Positions 60,515 to 64,000 of a DNA stretch of 64,000 nucleotides are shown one piece after another (the stretch's first letter is position 1; every line of letters begins with the position of its first letter). The notes beneath the pieces are model-generated. The model made no database searches. It had not been told where the DNA came from and saw only the letters and a list, made by a program, of their open reading frames with translations. Source of the stretch: Prado023 sp963798745 (GTDB lineage Bacteria > Actinomycetota > Actinomycetes > S36-B12 > CAIYMF01); contig CAWCUF010000007.1 of NCBI GenBank assembly GCA_963798745.1, positions 1 through 64,000 of the forward strand, given 5' to 3'. A program made the position numbers and the translations under genes.

Positions 60515-60580
60515 CCGGCGCGGTTAGTCCCCCGGTGGGGGAGAGGGCGGAAACGGCGTCGGGTGCGCGATCCCGGCACT
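60515..60580 (+). repeat. Dispersed hairpin repeat, copy D
   Basis: 5' block CGGCGCGGTTAG, hairpin CCCCC-GGT-GGGGG, 3' block GGCGGAAACGGCGTCGGG then TGCGCGATCCCGGCA. This is the most diverged of the four copies, but the order of blocks is preserved. Confidence 0.55.
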
Positions 60581-60868
60581 GGCGATCGCTTCGAGCGACC
60601 TGACGCGGCGCGCCACCGGCCGCCCTGCGTTCGGGCGCAGAAGTGCAGATAGCGTGCCGCTGAGGCCTCACGCCAAGTGCCGTTATCGCCCGCGGTCGTA
60701 GACCAACTACGGTTCGTAGAGGCTTCGTCAACTTGGGTTGGGCCATGGACAAGCGTCACGCACGTCGGGGATCAACGACGCCGCGAAGCCGCGTCACTTT
60801 GACCCAGTTCGCAATTCCGGCCGCGAAAGGCGACAGCGCCATACCGCCAGTGGACCAGTCTGACGTGG
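60581..60868. other. Intergenic stretch after repeat D
   Basis: No gene recognised. The end contains an extended -10-like TGGGTATGGT at 60866-60875 that probably drives the next gene with a transcript start on its GTG. Confidence 0.4.
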
Positions 60869-60881
60869 GTATGGTTGTTTG

Positions 60882-61697
60882 GTGAGCATCGGAGATTCCA
60901 GGGAGAAGGCGACCGCTCTGCTCGCCTTGCACGCGGGTTCCGGATTCGTGCTCCCCAACGCCTGGGATGCCGGCTCCGCCCGCATCCTCGAGCAGGTCGG
61001 CTTCCCGGCCATCGCCACGACCAGCGCGGGCATCGCCTGGTCCTGCGGAGTCCCGGACGGAGAAGCCCTGGACCGCGACACGATGCTCGAGCACGTCGCT
61101 CGCATCGTGGCCGCGGTGAGGGTGCCTGTGACCGCGGACCTCGAAGCCGGCTACGGAGACACCGCGGACGAGGTCGGGGGCACCGTGGCCCGAGCTGTGG
61201 ACCTCGGGGCCGTGGGCGGCAACCTCGAGGACGCCGGGAAGGGTGGGCTGCTCGACATTGACGAGGCGGCTGATCGCATCGCGGCTGCCCGAGGCGTGGC
61301 GCCTCGTGGCACCTTCGTGCTGAATGCGCGCACTGACACCTACTTCGCCGGCACGACCGGCGACCCGTTCGCCGAGACGGTCGAGCGGGCGGTGCGGTAC
61401 CTCGAAGCGGGTGCCGACTGCGTCTTCGTGCCCGGCGTTGTCGAGGAGGACACGATCCGCCGGCTCGCCGAGGCCATCCCGGGCCCGCTCAACGTGGTGG
61501 CAGGGCTGGCGAACACCATCGACGCGCCCACACTCCTCTCGCTCGGCGTCACGCGGGTCAGCCTGGGCGGCAGCCTGGCCCGAGCCTCGCTCAGCGTGGT
61601 CGAGCGCGCCGGCCGGGAATTGCTCGACTCCGGAACGCTCGGCTTCCTCGACGGTGCGATCGGCTACGCCGATCTGCAGCGACGCTTCGACGCGTGA
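60882..61697 (+). CDS. Isocitrate lyase/PEP mutase family enzyme
   Basis: A 271-residue TIM-barrel enzyme of the PEP-mutase/isocitrate-lyase superfamily. GSGFVLPNAWDAGSARILEQ opens the barrel, VTADLEAGYGDTADEV supplies metal ligands, GNLEDAGKGGLL is the family loop, and NARTDTYFAG follows. The KKCGH motif of true isocitrate lyase is absent, so it is one of the carboxyvinyl-carboxyphosphonate or oxaloacetate-hydrolase-like members. The substrate is a C4-like 2-oxo or hydroxy acid by family. A GTG start at 60882 fits an extended -10 at 60866-60875 and a leaderless transcript. Confidence 0.88.
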   Translation: MSIGDSREKATALLALHAGSGFVLPNAWDAGSARILEQVGFPAIATTSAGIAWSCGVPDGEALDRDTMLEHVARIVAAVRVPVTADLEAGYGDTADEVGGTVARAVDLGAVGGNLEDAGKGGLLDIDEAADRIAAARGVAPRGTFVLNARTDTYFAGTTGDPFAETVERAVRYLEAGADCVFVPGVVEEDTIRRLAEAIPGPLNVVAGLANTIDAPTLLSLGVTRVSLGGSLARASLSVVERAGRELLDSGTLGFLDGAIGYADLQRRFDA

Positions 61698-61812
61698 CTA
61701 CTGGCCTCGACGGCCACAGCGAGGCAGGGCGGGCCGTGTAGGCGGCTGGGTCTGGCTGTTGGTCCTGGAGGCTGGTCGTGGCCACCGCTGGGCATCTGCG
61801 TCCCGGAAGGGC

Positions 61813-62052
61813 TCAGTCGAGTAGGTCGAGGTACTGGCGGCGTGCCTTCATGGCGTGAATCACGAGCTCGTTGCCGCTGTCGAAGCGGAGTACCACGACC
61901 TCGAGGAGGCGGCCTGCGGAGTCGAACCCGAGGTGCAGTTGCCGGGCCGGGCTGTCTTCATCCAGCTCGCTGACGTACACGGCATGCTCGGCGGCATGGA
62001 CGGCATCATCCGGCGCGACGCCGTGCCTGCGCGCGGAGTCGTGGACCTTCAC
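61813..62052 (-). CDS. Type II toxin (BrnT/DUF4258-like)
   Basis: A 79-residue basic protein: MKVHDSARRHGVAPDDAVHA, AEHAVYVSELDED, LGFDSAGRLLEVVVLRFDSG, then NELVIHAMKARRQYLDLL. The strand-turn-strand LLEVVVLRFDSGNELVIHAM with the HAMKARxxY end is typical of a small RNase-type toxin partnered by ribbon-helix-helix antitoxins in actinobacteria. Its ATG overlaps the stop of the antitoxin gene by 4 bases. Both genes are intact. Confidence 0.78.
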   Translation of the reverse strand: MKVHDSARRHGVAPDDAVHAAEHAVYVSELDEDSPARQLHLGFDSAGRLLEVVVLRFDSGNELVIHAMKARRQYLDLLD

Positions 62053-62297
62053 GCGACGTAGGAACGGATGGCCGCCCGGATCGCCTCCGAGCGACTCACA
62101 TGGTCACGCTCGGCGCGTTCGGCCAACGCGGCCAAGAGGGTGGCGTCGATCCGTACCGGGACGACCTGCGCGGGGCCGTCCCCGATTGGCTTGCGGCCGC
62201 GCTTGCGGAGCTGCTCAACGTCGTATCCGCGTTCGGCCTCCTCTGCCCAGTCCTGAATGTCCTGCTCGGTGACTGGCTTGCCCTGGATCTTCTCCAC
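62049..62297 (-). CDS. Ribbon-helix-helix antitoxin
   Basis: An 82-residue antitoxin. An acidic N-terminus (EKIQGKPVTEQDIQDWAEEA) precedes a ribbon-helix-helix fold (VVPVRIDATLLAALAERAER then DHVSRSEAIRAAIRSYV). GTG at 62297 is chosen. On the minus strand TACACT lies 6 bases before it, predicting a leaderless message, and no Shine-Dalgarno is present. It is the first gene of the pair and should repress its own promoter. Confidence 0.8.
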   Translation of the reverse strand: MEKIQGKPVTEQDIQDWAEEAERGYDVEQLRKRGRKPIGDGPAQVVPVRIDATLLAALAERAERDHVSRSEAIRAAIRSYVA

Positions 62298-62763
62298 GAC
62301 AGAAGTGTAATACGAAATAGGCGTCTGGGGAAGCGCGCGTCTGCATGCCTGCTCCAATCTGGGCGATGTTGAGCTGCGACATTGCGCCGGTGCGCCGTGA
62401 GGCGCTTGTTGATCGAGTAGGAGGTGAGAGACCTTCACCACCGTCCCGTCGCCTCAGCGCGGACGGGATCGAACTGTTCAACCCCGAGACGACACCCGTC
62501 ACGAAGTACCGCTACCGGGGCAACAACATCCCCAACCCCTGGCCCCAGGCTGCCTGAGCAACCCACGGCAGAAACCATGGAGAGCCCGTTGCGTGGAGAC
62601 ACGCACGGCGGGTTCGGCGAGCGGCCTGGGGAAACGGACCAGCAGCAATGCCGGCACGGCGCCCCAGGCCGACTCATCCCTGTCGCGCCGTGCCGGTCCC
62701 CATGCTGTGGGATTCAGATCCGCCGGACAGACTGTGTTGTTGATACACGAAAGGAGCGCCGGC
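62298..62763. other. Stretch with an unassigned protein-like fragment
   Basis: A plus-strand translation at about 62459-62557 (GIELFNPETTPVTKYRYRGN, then NIPNPWP) has the look of a genuine protein end, but I cannot name it. No start is present. The rest shows nothing recognisable. Confidence 0.35.
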
Positions 62764-63019
62764 ATGTCGTTTCAGGCCTATCTCGACGCTATCGAGATGA
62801 AGACCGGCAAGACGCCTCAGGAGCTCCTCGACGAAGCCCACGCTCGCGGGCTTCGGACCCGAGACCGCGTCTGGCGAGGTCGTCTCATGGCTAGCGGATG
62901 AGTACGGGCTCGGTCGCGGGCAGGCCAAGGCCCTGGCACACGTCGTGAGGATGGCCCAGAGATCTCCGCGCAACACGTGGGCACCGATGGCACCCACCGC
63001 GATGAGAGCACCCTGCTGA
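62764..63019 (+). pseudogene. DUF4287 protein, frameshifted
   Basis: The ATG at 62764 (AAAGGAG upstream) reads MSFQAYLDAIEMKTGKTPQE then LLDEAHARGL, the start of DUF4287. At about 62845 the match changes frame: GFGPETASGEVVSWLADEYG then LGRGQAKALAHVV, the rest of the ~70-residue domain. One indel breaks the gene. A degraded tail extends to 63019. Confidence 0.7.
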
Positions 63020-63176
63020 GGCTCGATGGTGTTGCCCATCGCTGAGCCGCGGCTGAGCTGCGGACGGTATTGCGAGGGGCGCAGGTGTGACGTGCCCCGC
63101 TGCCCAAGTCAGACGCATTCCTGTGCTGGCCCGCTGCGCCGCGTACCGTCCCGGAGGGTGAGGGGGCTGTTGGAGG

Positions 63177-64000
63177 CTACGTCCGGATGGGCTGCAGGGT
63201 GAACGGTTCGCCGGGGGCGAGGATGTGGATGCGGTCGGGGTTGGTGACTTGGTCGTAGAGGGTGGCGGGGTCGGCGTTGAAGGGCGAGAAGTCGGGGGCG
63301 TCCACGCATCCCCAGTGGTGCAGCAGCAGGGGGGTGGTGGGGTAGGTGTTGGCCATCTGGACCGCGCCGGCGAGGCTGAAGTGCCATTCGCTGTCGGAGA
63401 AGTCGAACAGCAGGGCGTCGGGGGCGGGCATGGCCAGGTGGTGCTCGGGGATCAGCCGCGAGTCGCCGGGGGCCCAGATGGTGCCGTCGGGGGTGGTGAT
63501 CCAGAACCCGCAGTAATCCTCGGGCAGAAATGTTCGGGTGGCGTGCTCGGGTGAGTAGTTCTGCCAGTCGTGGTCGGCTGGGGTCAGTTCGACCTGGACC
63601 GCTCCGACGGTGAGTCTTTCGCCGATGCCGTGCCCGTGCGCGGGCAGGCTGTGTTCGGTCATCAGGGAGGCGACGTAGCCGGTGGAGTGGAATGCCTCGG
63701 TGACGCCGGCGAGGTCTCGGCAGGTGGGGACGCTGTAGTGGTCGTTGTCGCTGTGGGTGATCAGTACGGCGTCGAGCCGCGGTACGGCGCCTGCAGCGAT
63801 GGGCGTGTTGATCAGCAGGGGCATGTCGAACCCGCTGAGGACCGGGTCGATCATGAGTGTGGTGCCGCGGCTGTTGACCAGGAAGCCGGCCATGCCCAGC
63901 CAGCGCAGCACGGTGCCCTCGGAGGACTCGAAAGCGGCCGGGCCGAACGGCTGGGTGGCGGGGGCCTTCGCTTGGCCGGTGCTCGCCCGGGGGGTGTAGC
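63177..64000 (-). CDS. MBL-fold metal-dependent hydrolase (UlaG-like), 5' end outside window
   Basis: Leftward frame open from the window edge. GPAAFESSEGTV precedes LRWLGMAGFLVNSRGTTLMI and DPVLSG, then the metal motif THSDNDHYS (HxDxDH). Further metal ligands are in TPADHDWQNY and GDSRLIPEHH, and a late His is in LLLHHWGCVD. This is the UlaG/RomA-like group of metallo-beta-lactamase-fold hydrolases (lactonases or phospholipid-type phosphodiesterases). The frame continues upstream of an internal GTG at 63911 without a stop, so the true start lies beyond position 64000. At least 274 residues are present. Confidence 0.85.
   Translation of the reverse strand, partial: YTPRASTGQAKAPATQPFGPAAFESSEGTVLRWLGMAGFLVNSRGTTLMIDPVLSGFDMPLLINTPIAAGAVPRLDAVLITHSDNDHYSVPTCRDLAGVTEAFHSTGYVASLMTEHSLPAHGHGIGERLTVGAVQVELTPADHDWQNYSPEHATRTFLPEDYCGFWITTPDGTIWAPGDSRLIPEHHLAMPAPDALLFDFSDSEWHFSLAGAVQMANTYPTTPLLLHHWGCVDAPDFSPFNADPATLYDQVTNPDRIHILAPGEPFTLQPIRT

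Noticed and set aside
1..64000. CRISPR arrays, rRNA and tRNA genes
   Set aside because: No regularly spaced direct repeats with spacers, no rRNA-like blocks and no tRNA cloverleaf or T-loop signature were noticed on either strand. A dedicated scan was not possible.

Overview
The window is a high-GC chromosomal stretch from an actinobacterium. This is indicated by GAF-ANTAR proteins, a MalT-like (LAL) LuxR regulator, DUF2510 and DUF2231 membrane proteins, a DUF6325 protein, an mshB (mycothiol) remnant, frequent GTG starts and several apparently leaderless promoters. The genus cannot be fixed from sequence alone. No rRNA, tRNA, CRISPR array or complete insertion sequence was seen.

Layout. 0-5 kb: a leaderless alpha/beta-hydrolase/TetR pair with an operator between -35 and -10, a YrdB-like membrane protein, two GAF-ANTAR regulators, and remnants of a GNAT, a GAF-type gene and a ClC channel. 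5.4-24.2 kb: the most coherent block. It holds a membrane alpha/beta-hydrolase, a PLDc_N/SHOCT protein, a LAL-LuxR regulator, DUF6325, a lipoprotein, a dehalogenase-like hydrolase, a decayed LURP-one protein, a carboxymuconolactone decarboxylase (CMD) family protein, a decayed META lipoprotein, DUF2252, a SulP transporter, an arylsulfatase fused to a DUF1269-like glycine-rich domain, a tiny membrane protein, a free DUF1269-like protein and a radical-SAM sulfatase maturase. Five intergenic gaps in this block carry the same palindrome (consensus near TCATCCGAwTCGGATGA), which suggests an undescribed regulon, plausibly run by the LAL-LuxR protein. 24.6-43.7 kb: envelope genes. These are a TAP-like peptidase, a 1527-residue polytopic DUF2510 protein, lipoproteins, an SGNH hydrolase, a glycosyltransferase remnant, one intact and two decayed Stealth phosphotransferase genes, an acyltransferase 3 protein and a membrane-anchored hydrolase.

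43.7-64 kb: an accessory region full of gene remnants (integrase, GGDEF, nitroreductase, MerR, a DUF2309-like tail, an ATP-grasp ligase, a DUF6431-like protein, MshB, ArsA, an AAA ATPase, DUF4287). Between them are functional metal and stress modules: a P1B-5-like ATPase with a hemerythrin tail plus an ArsR/SmtB regulator, a VIT transporter, arsR-arsM, two toxin-antitoxin pairs, a thiolase, an NAD(P)-binding protein, a PEP-mutase-like enzyme and an MBL-fold hydrolase running off the end. Four copies of a repeat of about 70 bp (constant flanks around a variable hairpin) occur only in this region. Repeated integration and deletion is the simplest explanation.

Working together: the SulP transporter, sulfatase and maturase make a credible sulfate-ester module. 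The P1B-5 ATPase, VIT protein and arsRM form a metal/metalloid defence set. The Stealth, SGNH, acyltransferase and DUF2510 genes look like a cell-surface polymer region. These functional readings rest on recognised families and gene order, not on any search.
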